A stretch of DNA of 64,000 nucleotides from Oxyruncus cristatus (taxonomy: Eukaryota > Chordata > Aves > Passeriformes > Cotingidae): contig VXAY01002121.1 in NCBI GenBank assembly GCA_013399855.1, forward strand, positions 331,893 to 395,892, given 5' to 3'. The notes under the pieces were generated by a model, which was not told the origin of the DNA, did not search any database, and saw only the letters and a list, made by a program, of their open reading frames with translations. Positions 35,190 to 48,100 of the stretch are shown piece by piece; position 1 is the first letter of the stretch, and each line of letters begins with the position of its first letter. The position numbers and the translations under genes were made by a program.

Positions 35190-35353
35190 AAAGGGAACTT
35201 GTTTGACCGTTAGCACTACCAGCAGTAGCTTTTGGCACTGAGTTCTAGCACAGGGTACGTGGAAACATAAGTCAGATTTCCTTTTTCCTGTTTGGGATAT
35301 ATATTCCTTTTTAAACCAAGCAAGTTGTGCCATTCTGGAAGAATAAAGAAATC

Positions 35354-35623
35354 AGGACAGAGGGAAGTGGTTTTAAACTGCAAAAGGTCAGGTTTGGGTT
35401 AGGGTTAGGGTTAGGAAAAACTTCTTTCCTGTGGGTGTGGGGAGGCCCTGGCACAGGCTGTACAGAGAAGCTGTGGATGCTCCATCCCTGGAAGCGTTCA
35501 AGGTCAGGTTGGATGGGGCTCTGAGCAACCTGGTCTAGCAGAAGGTGTCCCTGCCCATGGCAGGGGGTTGGAACTGGTAATCTTAAGGTCCCTTCCAGCC
35601 CAAACCATTCCATGACTCTATGA
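35354..35623 (+). mobile_element. CR1 LINE 3' end with telomere-like insert
   Basis: 'gacagagggaagtggtttta', 'ggaggccctggcacaggctg', 'tggatgctccatccctggaa', 'ggtgtccctgcccatggcag' and 'aaggtcccttccagcccaaa' lead to a 'ccatgactctatgac' tail. Where CR1 normally reads 'tttagattggatattaggaa', this copy has three GGGTTA units (35396-35415). Confidence 0.94.
35396..35415 (+). repeat. Telomere-like (GGGTTA)3
   Basis: Three exact GGGTTA units plus GG sit inside the CR1. They probably grew from the CR1 'ggtttaga...attagg' sequence by slippage. Confidence 0.95.
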
Positions 35624-36699
35624 CTGCAGTTGTTAGTTTTCTCTGTGATCTGTTTCAAATTAACTTCAGAAGCATTTCTTAATTAAATCGTGTTTATTGT
35701 GCAGAATGGGGAATACTTCAGAACATCTATTTTCACTCCCCATCTGGTAACTAATGTATGTCTATATTTTGACAACTGAGTCCCTGAGGGCCATTTCACA
35801 GTGGGAGTACATTGTCAATAACTCCTGGTCATGGCCCAGGTTTTGCTCAGAAGCCACTGGATTGAACTTTCTCCCTGCTGTTCCTCCTAATTTCACCCAG
35901 ATGTGTGACTCCAAGGTTCAGCCTTTAAGGCCGAGACATTTAAATTAACACATCTCCTCTTTCATGGAATTTCTTAACCAAAAAACCCTGTGCAGGCTGT
36001 CTGATGTCTGCTGGCTTTGAGGTACAATCAGTGCAGTTTCCACATCAGGTTTTATCTCCAGACTACCTTGGCAGAGGTTTGTGCCCAAGGGTTGTCTGAA
36101 CCTGTGGAAGGAACTATCTCAGCGTGTGTTGCTCAGAATAATGAATTTCCTGCATCTTCACTGCAATGCCAGAAGTTGCCCTGGCACTTTGTGAAAGCTT
36201 TAGGCTGACTGAAAATGTATGAGAAATTCATCCTGACAGGAATAGAAATTCAGGGGAAAGTTAGTTTGGGTTGGGTCGTAATCTGACTACATGGAGAATT
36301 CCAAGGCATGTGGAATGTGTGCTGCAGGACTATACTCTCCATGCCCAGTTCCATCACATGTGGTACGAGACAGGTAAGAATCTGACGCAAAGGACCTTCA
36401 AAAGCCAAAAAAAAAAATCAGTGATTCTGCAGCCTGTTAATGATTTACCCCAGGAAAGTGCGATAGGAGAAGAAGTCTGTGATCTGGGTTCGTTTTCCTG
36501 CTGATCTGTGTGCAGTCTGCATGACAAAGTCCAGGACGATAAAACTTTTCCAGGAGAGAATTCAACAGGACTTTGATGGAGTAAAGCAAACTGTAGCACA
36601 GATAGGCATCAGCAAGGGGCAGTGTTTGCTGCAATCTATAGGTAGCCTTATTTTAGTGTAAAACTTGTCCCTTCTGGGACACTATCTTTTTCTTGGAGG
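35624..36699. other. Unique DNA
   Basis: No gene was seen. Overlapping frames of 60-81 codons on both strands at 36271-36661 have no recognisable domain. Confidence 0.45.
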
Positions 36700-36757
36700 G
36701 AAAATGGACTTGCTGATCTTATAGATCTTCTCAATTTCAAAGTATTACGATTCTGTA
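36700..36757 (+). mobile_element. Old CR1 3' tail, probable
   Basis: 'tggacttgctgatcttatag' followed by 'atcttctcaatttcaaagta' and 'ttacgattctgtaat' fits the CR1 end 'TGGACTTGATGATCTTAGAGGTCTTTTCCAACC...ACGATTCTATGATTCT'. It is short and diverged. Confidence 0.6.
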
Positions 36758-38082
36758 ATAACTCCGGCAGCACTTACTGCCAACAAAATGATGTATCTCA
36801 GAACAGCATTTCTGGTTTAGCACAGTACAGAAGGGAAGAAAAATACACTGGGAAAAAAGTAACTGACTGTATTTGGGTTGCTTTGTTTATTAAGTTTTGA
36901 AATAATAGGCTAGGATAGAAAGAAATTAGTGATCTTTAGTTAATGTTTACTATCATTTTGTCTGCCTGCGAAGAGAAAAAATGAGTGATTAAATAGATCT
37001 TTCTTGAAAGAATGCACAGTTGCTCTGGAGCTTCCTTTAAGCACTATTTTATTCTTTGTAAAATCCTATTTTGGGTAATTTCATCTCAGCAACAGCACAG
37101 CAGTGAATCATAAAAGAACGAAGCAGTGACAGCTGATGCAGTGCTAAGGTTGAACCTTGATTTCCCACTTAAGTTTCATTTTAGATACTTTTCTCCATCA
37201 TGAGGCTCTGCTGTTTACTTTTAGGCAATTTGTTCAGTGTCTCTTTGCTCCTTTTCCTCTGTGTTGGTCAAGCGTGAATTTTCAGCAGTTGATCAACATG
37301 TCTCAGTGGACTCTAGCGAGAGATTCTTTGCAATACTAGCAGGACACCAATAAATAAGTTTGCGTTAAACCTGAGCTTTGCTGTCCTTTTTGATGTTGTT
37401 CTGAACTATGAGTTTAACTGTTGGGAGGGGAAAATGCAGAGGTTTTGAGTCCTGGGGTGACCACAGTGGAAGGTTGCACAAAAAAATCTGGAGAAATGAT
37501 TTGAATCGCAGTTCATGGGGTGTTTCAATACTAACAAAAACCAGTATAAGATGCTACACTTCTGAGGAGGAAATTGAATTCATGTAACAGAGAAATAACT
37601 TGCCAGATAGTAGTCTGATAAAACACTGAATTTGAAATTTTACTATGATGAGGGTGAGTGGTAATGGAGCAAAAAAGAACACATTCCCTTCTGAGCTGTT
37701 TTGATGGGATGGCTGCATGTCAGTCTCAGATGATAATTAATATGCTCAGCTGGAGCCTTGTGTACAAGGCATTGCATATAAAAGATGAAGATCAAGAGAA
37801 GAACAATGAAATATCTAAAAAGCAATGCTGCTACGGAGGAGTTAGATTTTCTTTGTCTAGAAAAGGGAATCTCAATTCAGTTGCCAAAATATGGTTGCCT
37901 AGAATAATTGGTGATGCCATGTGTAATTCCTAGCATCTGCAAAGGGCAGACCAGTGTGAGGAAGGTGGAGGATTGTTGAGGAATTTGAAATGGTGCCACA
38001 TGACTGTGTTTGGACAACTGGTTGGAGGATAGAAAGGAAATAACCTCGTAATATCTAGAAGATAGTTGGTTTAATTACTTAC
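36758..38082. other. Unique DNA
   Basis: No gene was seen. The part at 37700-37990 vaguely recalls a LINE 3' region but could not be assigned. Confidence 0.45.
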
Positions 38083-38174
38083 CATCATCATCATCATCAT
38101 CATCATCATATTATTATTATTATTACTATTTACTATTATTATTACTATTATTATTACTATTATTATTATTATTA
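38083..38174. repeat. Compound (CAT)n-(ATT)n microsatellite
   Basis: About nine CAT units are followed by some 65 bp of ATT units interrupted by ACT. This is the longest trinucleotide array in the window and likely to be length-variable. Confidence 0.96.
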
Positions 38175-38339
38175 CAAAGGTATTAAGCAAATGTTTTCTT
38201 TGTCGAGCACAAGGAGAACAAGAAGAAAACAACTGAAGTTGCAAGAAGATGCTGGGGAACGTTCTCTAAATTTAAGGTGAAAGTTGGGAACAGACTGCAC
38301 ACTGCTTCTGTACAGTCTGACATCATCCATACAAAATAC

Positions 38340-38415
38340 TTAAATAAGGGTGCTCTGATCCCCATTTTACACATGGAGAACTGAGTTACAGAAGGGATTA
38401 AGTTATGATGAAAGG
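38340..38415 (+). mobile_element. MIR/L2-like ancient element
   Basis: 'gatccccattttacacatgg', then 'agaactgagttacagaaggg', then 'attaagttatg' follows the MIR/L2 plan (tatccccattttacagatga, ggaaactgaggcacagagag, gttaagtgactt). It may extend left to about 38280. Confidence 0.6.
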
Positions 38416-39084
38416 TTTTCTGGAGAATAAGATGTATATGGTTTATCACACCTGTATTGCAGTGTGTCTCAAAGAGCCTGCAGGATCACTGGTTGCTGAA
38501 GTTACAGAGGGTTTAGGTGTAAAGTGCTCTGTCTACTTCTCAGGAATAATCTCAGATCACTGAATTTGGATTAAATCTAAAAATCATTAAAGTAAACTAT
38601 AAAATCACCAAGATTTAGGTCTTCATCACACAAGCCTCCCTACCTAGGAAGGTGTGCTTTAGGTTTCTGAAAGTGCTTTCAAGAGAAAACATCAGATTCT
38701 GGTAGAACTTGGACCATGTGAAAGTGGGCCCAAGTTGTCTCTAGGAGCAAGGAGTAGTCTGAACATTACACTGCTGTTCAGAACTGTTATTGGAAATGGT
38801 GTTCTCAAGCTCTTGCTAATCTTCATCAAAAAGATAGTTCCAAATTTTATCATTCTAAGGCCACTGATCTTTGCTTCTTTGACGGCGGTACAACTCCCAC
38901 GATCACACCTAATGTGTTGTGTAGCCACCACTTCTTGAAAGAATCAATTTCCAGGAGCTTTCCCAGAAAATGTTCTCCTCTTTCCTCATGTGCATTTGAA
39001 ACTGTGGATACAGTCTTAAATTTTGGCAGCAGGAATTTATAGAGCACGACTTGTGGGTGATGGCGGATGAGAGGCCAGGTGTGA
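38416..39084. other. Unique DNA
   Basis: No gene was seen. Short frames on both strands (38692-38938) are mutual shadows without a domain. Confidence 0.45.
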
Positions 39085-39260
39085 ACTGGCACTGCCCAGA
39101 GAAGCTGTGGCTGCTCCACACCTGGAAGTGTTAAAGATCAGGTTGGATGGGGCTTGGAGCAACCTGGGATAGTGGAAGGTGTCCCTGCCCATGGCAGTGG
39201 GGGTGGAACCAGACAATCTTTAAGGTCCTTTTCAACCCACATCATCCTATGATTCTATAG
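39085..39260 (+). mobile_element. CR1 LINE 3' end
   Basis: 'ggcactgcccagagaagctg', 'ggttggatggggcttggagc', 'ggtgtccctgcccatggcag' and 'ctttaaggtccttttcaacc' end in 'catcctatgattctatag'. It is 5'-truncated at about 39085. Confidence 0.94.
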
Positions 39261-41777
39261 CATCCATCTTGTCCCAGTTGCATACCACCATCCTTCTGCT
39301 ATGATTTGTTTGCTCCATCCCTCTGGAAATGCTGCCTGAACTGTTCATGAGTGCATCTTCAAACCCATTTAGCCAAAATTACCCAGATTTGGAAACTTCT
39401 GTAAGCTTAATAGAGCTGCAGCTTTAAAGCCTGCACCAGTGGCAAGTAAAAAGGTGTCTGAACAGGGCAGTGTGACAACACTGTCAGTTTAAGGTGAGAA
39501 AGGAGATATGATAACTGTCTATGAAAATGAAAAACAGCTTATGAAACAGGGACCTATCTTACCTCTGGTTTCTGAAGCCACTATTTTCCCACCTGTATAT
39601 TTTAAGACATCCCCCTAAACCTCTAATAAAAAATATAAATTAAACAAAGAATATAAAAGTCATAAGATAAAGAGAGGGTGTAAAACAACAGCAATAGAAA
39701 TTACCCCGGACAGAAGTTCCTTTCATGATTCAGTTGGTAAGGCTGGCCAACATACTTCTGGAGCGTCTTAATCTTATCTAAACTTTTCCCATGCATCTTC
39801 CAGAAACGGTGTTACTTGACAGCTGAGTGAAAGGTGACTATATCAATATTAGAGTAGTTCTTTTATTGGTGAAGCTTATTCTCTAATTTTTTATTTATTT
39901 AAGAAAGTGATAAAGGATTACAGAAGCTGGAAAAAAAATTAGCTGTAAATCATTTACCTTCTTTAAGCTGTTAAGGGGGCAAATGTAGTCCAAGACAAAG
40001 CAAAGGATGAATGCAAGAGAAGAGCTTCTAAGGTGTTGTTTCTTGTGTCTGGAGATAAACAAGGGATTCAACATTAAGGCTGAATTAAGGTTATCACTCT
40101 GAAACTGCAGTGATGGTGAAGGACAAGGAGGGACTTAAAGAACGGTATGTGGGGGTGAGCTTCCTGTGACTACAGAAAACAGGTATTTTTGAATTCATTC
40201 TTTTATGTTTTTCAATAAGAGAACTTGAAAAGCTGTGATTTTTTATCCATTGCAGGAGGAGTTCAAAAAAGAGGCAAAAGAGAAAGGATTCCCCAAACTC
40301 CTAAAATCAATCTTCCTTAGAGCTTGACCTCAGTCATGACTTGTTTCCAGCTTGCATACTTCAAAAAAGGAAGGGAATAAAATAAAAAAAAAGACTGATT
40401 ATGTTACTGAGAATGTGTAAGATGTGCCCTTATCTGAGGGACAGACCCCCAAAAAGGGCCTGGAGCCATTGTGGTGTTGGAATTAGATTGGCATATGATG
40501 CCCAGATGTTGCTGCCATTGAGATCATGGGGTGATGACTGCTGTAAATTGTCTATGTAGATTAAGGATATTGTGGGTAAGAAAGGTGTTATGAGAGGTTT
40601 GGGAAGCTGACAGAGAGGTTTGGGAGAATTCTGTGGTCAAAGAGATGAACATGGGGCTGAGACTGTGGATTCAAGAAAGAGAGAGTGAGGAAGGTGTTAA
40701 ATTCTTCTGGTTTGAGGGGGTGGAAAGGTGCCATGAGAAATCAGGACAGATTCTGAAAGGTGACTTGTTTGGTCACTTGATTCAAACAGACAAAAAACTG
40801 TAAGGGGATAGAAACAAAAACGAGTGAAATGACACTGGAACCTCTCACAGGGCATTGCTTTTTCAGTGAATGACAGGTATTACTGACTGGACCTCCCTTT
40901 CCTTTTCCAATATTTATAACTCCATGAGGCATCCCACAGTGCAAATTAAGGCCTGTAGCTTCAGCTCAGAATGCAAACTGTGTTCACTATGACCTGTTAC
41001 GGGTGGGATTCTGCTTCAGGTACTTGTACCTAATTACTTTCCCTCCATTACCTTTCCTGTCAACTTCCAGCACCTACTGAAGAAGGAGATGGTGTACCCT
41101 GGGTCCTGTGTCACAGCTTCAATCCTGTGTTGTCTTGGACACTGTAAAGTGTCTCCAGTGGCACTAGAAGTCACCTGAATCCATCCCTGGGCATCCATCC
41201 ATGAGTGAGCTGTTCTCTAGGGTTTGTTCACTACTTTGACTAGATCTCTCCTGACTGAAAGGAGACCTGTAGATACCTGTACACCTGATACACAGACACC
41301 AAAACATGGGTCTCGACCTCAAGCTCATCTTGGTGCCCAGATCTCACTTCAGTTGCCTGAACATTAGATATTTAGTAACCACTTGTTGTTCTGGCAGGGC
41401 ATGGGTGTCCCAGGGGTCTGGTGTTATTTCTGTCAGCCTTAAGGAGTGGTTCTGACTTACCCAACAGATGACACTGAATTTATGACATTTACATATTGAA
41501 ACTAGTGGTTGGAGACCAGGTTACATGCTTTGCTTCTGCCTTGGAGTGCAAACGCTGAGGATTTTGTTCTCCCAAAGGAGCATGAGACTTTGGGAAACAC
41601 AGAGCCTCTAAGAGCTTGCTGAAATAGATAAGCAGATCTCCAGCAGATGTGTGAAAGTGTCATTGGAAGTGTCCATTCATTGTTCTAAAAAAAAAGGGGA
41701 TTCCTTAGCAGGGTACCTGAAGATGGATGTGTGGCTTTCTGCTATTGTGGATTTCTTTGCAAAGTGAAGATGTGTTT
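39261..41777. other. Unique DNA
   Basis: No gene or named repeat was recognised. Purine-rich stretches lie at 40580-40740 and an A-run near 40383-40394. Confidence 0.5.
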
Positions 41778-41895
41778 CATAGAATCACGGAATGGTTTGG
41801 GTTGGAAGGGACCTTGAAGACCATCTAGTTCCTACCCCTGCCATTTGCAAGGACACCTTCCACTGGACCAGGTTGTTTAATTCTTTTAAGGACCC
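41778..41895 (-). mobile_element. CR1 LINE 3' end, antisense
   Basis: 'catagaatcacggaatggtt' and 'gggttggaagggaccttgaa' lead to 'cttccactggaccaggttgt' and stop near 41895. A short reversed CR1 tail. Confidence 0.93.
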
Positions 41896-44800
41896 TTTTT
41901 ACAGGAATAGAGTTAGTGCCAAAGTCACGATGAAAGCTGAGAAGGATTTCTCTACCCAAAGTGAGAAAGGGAACCAATCTGTCACATTAGGCATTCACCT
42001 GTCTTCAGAGTATGAGCTTTTAGAATGACTAATAATGAATCAAATCCACTTGATAATGAACAGCTCTTTTACCCTTCACTGAGCCTGTTTCTCCACCCCA
42101 GCACCACAGAACAGGCTTTCACAGTAACAACTCACGCAGAGAATGGCTTTCAATCACAACTGGAGACTAATGTGGGTTTTTATTGATCCAGGAGTTGCAT
42201 GTGAGACCATATGTCATGTAAGAGTTTTGATGAAAATATCAGAACTGCTGTCACTCTGAGTAGCACCAAAGGTTGGTTTGCTGATGTCTAATCAAAGTTT
42301 TTGGGTATGCTTCAGTGACAAGGCCAGTAATTCAGAGTGAAAGTTCTCCACAGGGGCCAATGTCATATCAATCTTATTTAACATCTACTTAAATGTTATT
42401 CCCGCTATCTACAATCAGTACACAAGTTCAGCTGCACAGGCAGACTACATCTTGCACCTCTTAACTCCTTGATCATGTCAGGGAATTATTACTGTCATTT
42501 TCTCCACCTTTTTTCTCTACCTTTGCTCTTGTCTGTCTTTAGACATTTACTGTGTCATACTGAATTTAGCTTGAATTCTAGCTAGAGACAAAAAAGCAAG
42601 TTTGCTTTGTGAAATGCCTCACATAATTTCAGGGCTTCAAAGGAGTAGATCGACATTTGCTTGCTGAGAATTAAATGTCTGTATGAAGACAACCCATCAC
42701 TTCTCCACTTACCCCACATCCTCCCCTTTCTGTTTCTCAAGAAAAGTGATACTTCATGATAAATTTTGTCACTGGGGAGTTGACTTGATAATTCCATTTT
42801 AGGAGGATGTTTTTCATAGTACAAAGATTAATGTGGAAAGAAGCATGGAGTTGTTTGCTACGGGAAATATGTTTATTGGCACTGAGAAGTGGAATGGAAA
42901 AAGTATGGCAATTGTGACCTTCTTGCACAAGGGAAGGCAGTGAACTTAAGCTAGGTGTGAGGCCCAGGAAAATCTTCAAACTATCTCAAATGAACTGATT
43001 TAAAAATTACTCAATTATCTGCACCCATGGCTTTAACACAGAAGGAGGCTTTATAAAACTGTTTTTTTAGAATTTGAACTCTTGCCTCCATTAAGGGGTC
43101 TAAAAAGAATCAATTCATTACATTAAAGATTGTTAAATGTCCCAACTGCATTGGTGTCTTATTCAACATGTTCCAGATTAATATAAGGAAAGAATTTCAA
43201 GTAAATATTGAAAGCTAACACAGCCTAATTCACTACTTATAATTCCCCCTTCTTTTCCAGAAAGAGAGTTATTCTTAAAGAAGCCCATTTAACAACTGTT
43301 TCCAACTCTATGCTTCCCCAGTTTTGTATAGCATTAAAAATAAATGAATTAAACATGATTAAAAAAGTTAAACAAAATAACAACTTATATTTTACCAATG
43401 GCAGTTTGTATGTAATAACTAATCAGCTCTATAAATTCCCACAACTCTGCTATTCTAGATTACTGACAGGTTTTGCAAAAACTTATCAAGAGTGTGAATT
43501 CAAGTGAATAACTTCATTAGTATCAGAACTGTTGAATTTATTCAGACTTTGCATTAACAGGTTTGCAGGAAATTTGTTAAAGCTGTATTTATACTCAAAG
43601 TTCTTATTTTTAGAATCCTGTCAATCCAAAAAATGCTGTTCCATGTTAATCATATAATGTGCAGTTCATGTCACCTAATTTTGGAAATCTAAGAGTTAAA
43701 TAACTGCATCTGAACAGGTCACTCTGACCTCTTTTGGTAGTCTGTAGTGAAAAATAAACATTTTCAGGAGGTGATTCATAAAATCTGTCTCATCTCCAGT
43801 TTTAGAATACAAGAATATGCTTTATTACTCCTTTTTTTACTGTTCATTACATCCTTTCTTTCTAGGGACAAAATCAGGTATATAACATACTATTATGAAG
43901 TCTCTGTTGCTGCAGGTGGATCCTAATTCTTAATGATTTATGAGTTACTGGGAAATTTTACATGTATAAGATGTAAACTTTGGTCAACAAGAACTCTAAG
44001 GGCTCCAAAAAGAAAAAAAAAAGAAAAAAGAAATTGTGTCCAAGAAATAACACTACTTCCTTCAAAAATAGACTTTTGATGGATTAATAAAGCTTAGAAG
44101 AAGGATTTTGATTTTCTTGGTTGTAGAAGTACCCTGGCATAGAAAATAAGGCTGACTCCATTGATTGAATCTATTGGGTTTGCAGTATTTCTGTGTTTGA
44201 ATTGTAATGTAGTTCGCACATTGAGAATATCAGCAAGTCTCAACATTTGCCTGATATAATTCAAGATATATTTAAACATTTCATAGCTAATTTAAAAAAA
44301 AAAAGAAATAAATGGGGAAAGAAAAAAAAAAATAGAGAATTAGAGAAAACCCCCTCCCCTTCTGTATTAATGAAATGCCAACTAAACTAGAAAACCAGTT
44401 TAAGAACCAAGTCATAAATATCTACTTTAGCAGCTTAAGACCAAGACGAAAATAAAACTCAGCTAATGGTTTATTTAAATTAGGCAAGTCAAAACTAAAG
44501 GTATGGTTTATTTCTAAACTCACGATGATGTTTTCCTTACAAACAGCTCAATTTCAAGTTCCCATTTAATTTTAACTGTTCACAGATATGAAGCTTCAGA
44601 CTGAGCCTTAAAAATGTAGTAGCATTCCTTAAAAATTCCCACAGAAAAGTCTTAAGCCTACAATGGAGGAAAATTCTGCTTGACTCTAAAAGCAGTACCT
44701 GTTGCAGTTTTAAAAATATGCTTTTGCCCCAATGAGCTAAACTTCTCAATCTAAGAGGTGAGGCAAAGGTAAATGGGACATGGGAAAAATTTAACCAGAG

Positions 44801-46409
44801 CTTGTTGGGATGATAATAACATTCTCCACAGCAGCACAGCTGTTAGGTACTGGGGAGGGCACACTGGAAATGCAGTGAGGCAGCTTTGGGGGTTATATTT
44901 ACAATCTCTGTGCTGTCATTCAAACGACTAGATGAGAAGAAGAGGAACAACAAGACTATCCAAAGTTGTAGTGACAAGAAGAACGTTGGAATCTTAAGAT
45001 GCTCAAAACACTGCAGTTTTATGTATGTCAGAAATACCTTTCTGCATTTACTATCCTCTGAATTTGCCTGCAGATGGTACTTCCTGATGGTTTAAAACTG
45101 TGAAGAAGGGAATGTCCTTTACTCTGAAAAAATTTGAATCTCTTATGTTCACAGTTATTTTTTTCAACCAAATATAACCTTCAGTTAGGTGGGTTCTACT
45201 GAGAGATGGTCATCTGAGTGTCAGCATCTGTCTGAATATACTGTCCCATGTAGTAGATTCAAGGTCTAATGAAAGGCAAAGAGACCTGAGCTAACGCTTG
45301 CTGAAGCTGATGGAAGGGCAGGACAGAAGCAGAGTCAGAGTAATGCTTCAAAGCATGAAGTGAAGGCAGGAGAGCGTTCAGTGAAGGTCAGAGATTAAAA
45401 TCAACAAACCACCCACAGAGCCTCTACTTGTAGAAAAACAAAGGTGTCTACCCTCACATGGTGTTTGTAGACAGATTTGCTGTTTAAAATAATTTGTGAT
45501 TCCTTGGGTGGGATTCAGATGCCCAAACTTGGGCAACTACAGCCAGCTGAGATGCCATGAAGTGTCTGAAACACTTGAATGATGCGATGAGACAGAGGAC
45601 TTAGGAGGGACCTTTCCAGATGGGACTTCTCACTGGACACCAGGGCAGAAGCAGTTCAAACCTTGCACACGCATCCTGTGAAAGATTCAACCCATAATAC
45701 ATATTGAAGACTAAACTCTGGTGTTGAGTCCAGCTTGCAGCACTGGTTGAGGGGATACTACTGCTCACATCTTCAGCAGTAGGAGTGTCAGGCCTTTTAC
45801 TGGCCCAGGAAAAAGGAGACCCTCCTATACCAGGACCTCCTTCTGGAGAGAGAACAGGTAGATTGCACATCTTTCATGCTGAAAATGAGAATATATTAAT
45901 GTTGGGAGGAGGAAAAGGGCTGCCCAACGAACATGAGGCTATGTGGGAGAAAGGGAGAGAGGAAGGAGGAAGAAAGAAGAAACGATGGAAGGGAGAGAGG
46001 CAGAGAGGGAGAAAAGGAAGATAAGGGAGGGAGAGAAGACATCAGCTCTACCCAGACACTATTTTATAAAAGAGGAGCTATTCAAGACTCAGACATTTGG
46101 AACATTGGCTCAGCTAAGCAAAAGATACTTCTCCTTATTTTCACTTCTAGTATTATGATTGTTATTTTTCTCACACATAATATTGCAAAATTTTTATACT
46201 TTTTAATAATATTTTGTAGCTGTTCCTATGTTGTAGGTAATTTTTGATTATTTCTTCTCTTCCTCTCTCCCTTCTGAAAATCATACCTTTTCCCATCATA
46301 TCTTCATGTCCTTTTGGTCCCTTTTCACTGTGCCTCTGTCCTCACTGGAGCTGACAGTAACTTCCAGTTTCACACAGGTAATGATTATCCTTAATGTATT
46401 GCTTCTGTC
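41896..46409. other. Unique DNA, long stretch
   Basis: No gene was seen in 4.5 kb. A-rich tracts lie at 44008-44030 and 44292-44335. A minus-strand frame of 89 codons (45601-45870) lacks a recognisable domain. The polypurine tract at 45944-46039 is listed separately. Confidence 0.5.
45944..46039 (+). repeat. Polypurine (GA-rich) tract
   Basis: The first 39 bases (45944-45982) are pure A/G, and the rest to 46039 has only a few interruptions. The sequence is irregular (GGA, GAAA, GGGA mixes), so this is low-complexity DNA and not a clean microsatellite. Confidence 0.9.
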
Positions 46410-46465
46410 TCCTCCAGATCATTAACGAAGAGGTTAAATAAGGCCAAGTCTTGTACATATCCCAG
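46410..46465 (-). mobile_element. Old CR1 RT fragment, probable
   Basis: 'cctccagatcattaacgaag' and 'aggttaaataaggccaagtc' match the reversed CR1 RT segment 'gatcattgatgaagatgttgaac...actgggccc' (the 'LFNIFINDL' region). Short and diverged. Confidence 0.5.
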
Positions 46466-47979
46466 CTAAAAGTCTTGCTAAAGTTAAATTCCTGTTCTTT
46501 TTTTATTATTATTTATTCTTTTTATTTGTCATTAGTAATTCTGTACCTCCTGTTATGAAAATAATAAATTAGATATTGAACTAACACAAAGCCCCCCTCT
46601 CTGTCTGCAATTTCTGGGACTGGTGAGTCATTTGGAATATTCAGTGAATGTGGCTGTATAGATGTGGCTGTAATCAGCAGGGTAACTTCCACTGAGACCT
46701 TCTGAGGGCTGCCAAAAGAAATCCTGATGATGGAGTCACTCGTAGGTCTATCAGTTTGATCAGCAACACAGGTAAGCCATGGGGACCATTTCCCACTATG
46801 CCAGAAACAAACAATGCAATGACATCCAAGACCAGACTGGTTTAATTTAAATGAGAAATCAGGGGCTTCTGGGATCAGGACTGTATTATCTCCACAGCTG
46901 TAGAGCACAATTTTCTTTTTTTCGTCAATCTGTTTGAACTAAACCTGAAATAGCTGAAATTTGCAAGTCTTTTATTCACCTTGTATAATCATTCTTGACA
47001 TATAAGTCATCAAAGTTCTCACCAGAATTTGAGTTTTCACTTCTATTTCTTTTCTGCTGCCATGGTCAGTGTTCCAAGACACAGATATATTCCACTGCAG
47101 GACTTCTGGTAATAGGTTTCCATGACAAAAACCTTGGGATGTAACCATTTATTTCTGTATGAATGTATCTTTTATATCAACATGTCCTATAAAAGAATAT
47201 TATTTTTTTTTTCAGATTTATTATTCACTTATTAAGGAATGTTGGAGGTTCAGGCAAGGATTTGTGGATGTGCTTTGGGCATGGCATCAGTCCAGAAATA
47301 TAGTGTGAGTACCTTACTCTGGGTCACTGAACTCTAGGGGACTTGTGGTCTCTGCCTAAAGCCTTTCTGCACAACTTCAAGCCTGTGTAAGCAAGGAACA
47401 TAGACTGCTTGCTAATTCCCACCTGGAATTTGACTAAAATACTAGTAAATTCATGGTGTTCTCCCTAATGAGCCAACAGTCCAAAGTCAGATATCATTAA
47501 ATGCATTTAATCAGATTAATGTTGAAAATGATGATACAGTTTTCCTTGAGGGTAATTGATAGGAAATGTGAAACATTCTAAAAAAAAAAAAGGTAGATTA
47601 CAATATTTCTCAGTGTGTTTCATGACATCTGGATAGATGTTTTTTTCTATACTTAGAATGGCAAGTTCTACATCTGCTTTCATATAAAAAGGATTTATAT
47701 AGGATTAAAATTATGTTACACTACAGTGCTGTAAGGACAGGAGAAGAACACCTGTATTCACCATCTCCAAGTGGCAAATCAAATAAATAGGACAAAAAAA
47801 TGGAGCAGCTCAGCTCTTCATGGAGTAAGGACATAAGGAACCCACCATGATGGTTCTGCTCGCTCTTGTGTGTTCCAAACCCTTGCAGAAACGACATTTC
47901 TCTGACTTTTGTGTGGCTACAGAAACTCTGATGGCTGGATCCAGCAGTTTATACACTGTAGGCAGACATAGGATAAGAA
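46466..47979. other. Unique DNA; longest non-repeat open frame
   Basis: Contains a 128-codon minus-strand open frame (46522-46908) that does not coincide with a repeat I recognise. It shows no domain I can name and is probably chance; see findings. The rest is AT-rich with A-runs (47580-47591) and T-runs (47202-47213). Confidence 0.45.
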
Positions 47980-48100
47980 GGGGGAGAGGAAAAAGTTTAC
48001 TTAACATCACAAGGAAGGGTTGGTAGCAAAGCTGAGGCAAAAATTTGGAGCTAGTGGGCATCTAGCCCTGTTCTCTACACTTTGCAGCCTCTCCTCACTG
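47980..48100 (+). mobile_element. MIR/L2-like ancient element, probable
   Basis: 'aaaaagtttacttaacatca', 'caaggaagggttggtagcaa', 'agctgaggcaaaaatttgga' and 'ctagccctgttctctacact' follow the MIR/L2 3' plan (agtgacttgcccaaggtcac, acagcaggtcagtggcagag, gaacccaggtctcc, gtcctgtgctct). Confidence 0.5.

Noticed and set aside
37700..37990. Possible old LINE fragment
   Set aside because: Resemblance was limited to scattered words, and no ordered match to CR1 or L2 landmarks could be made.
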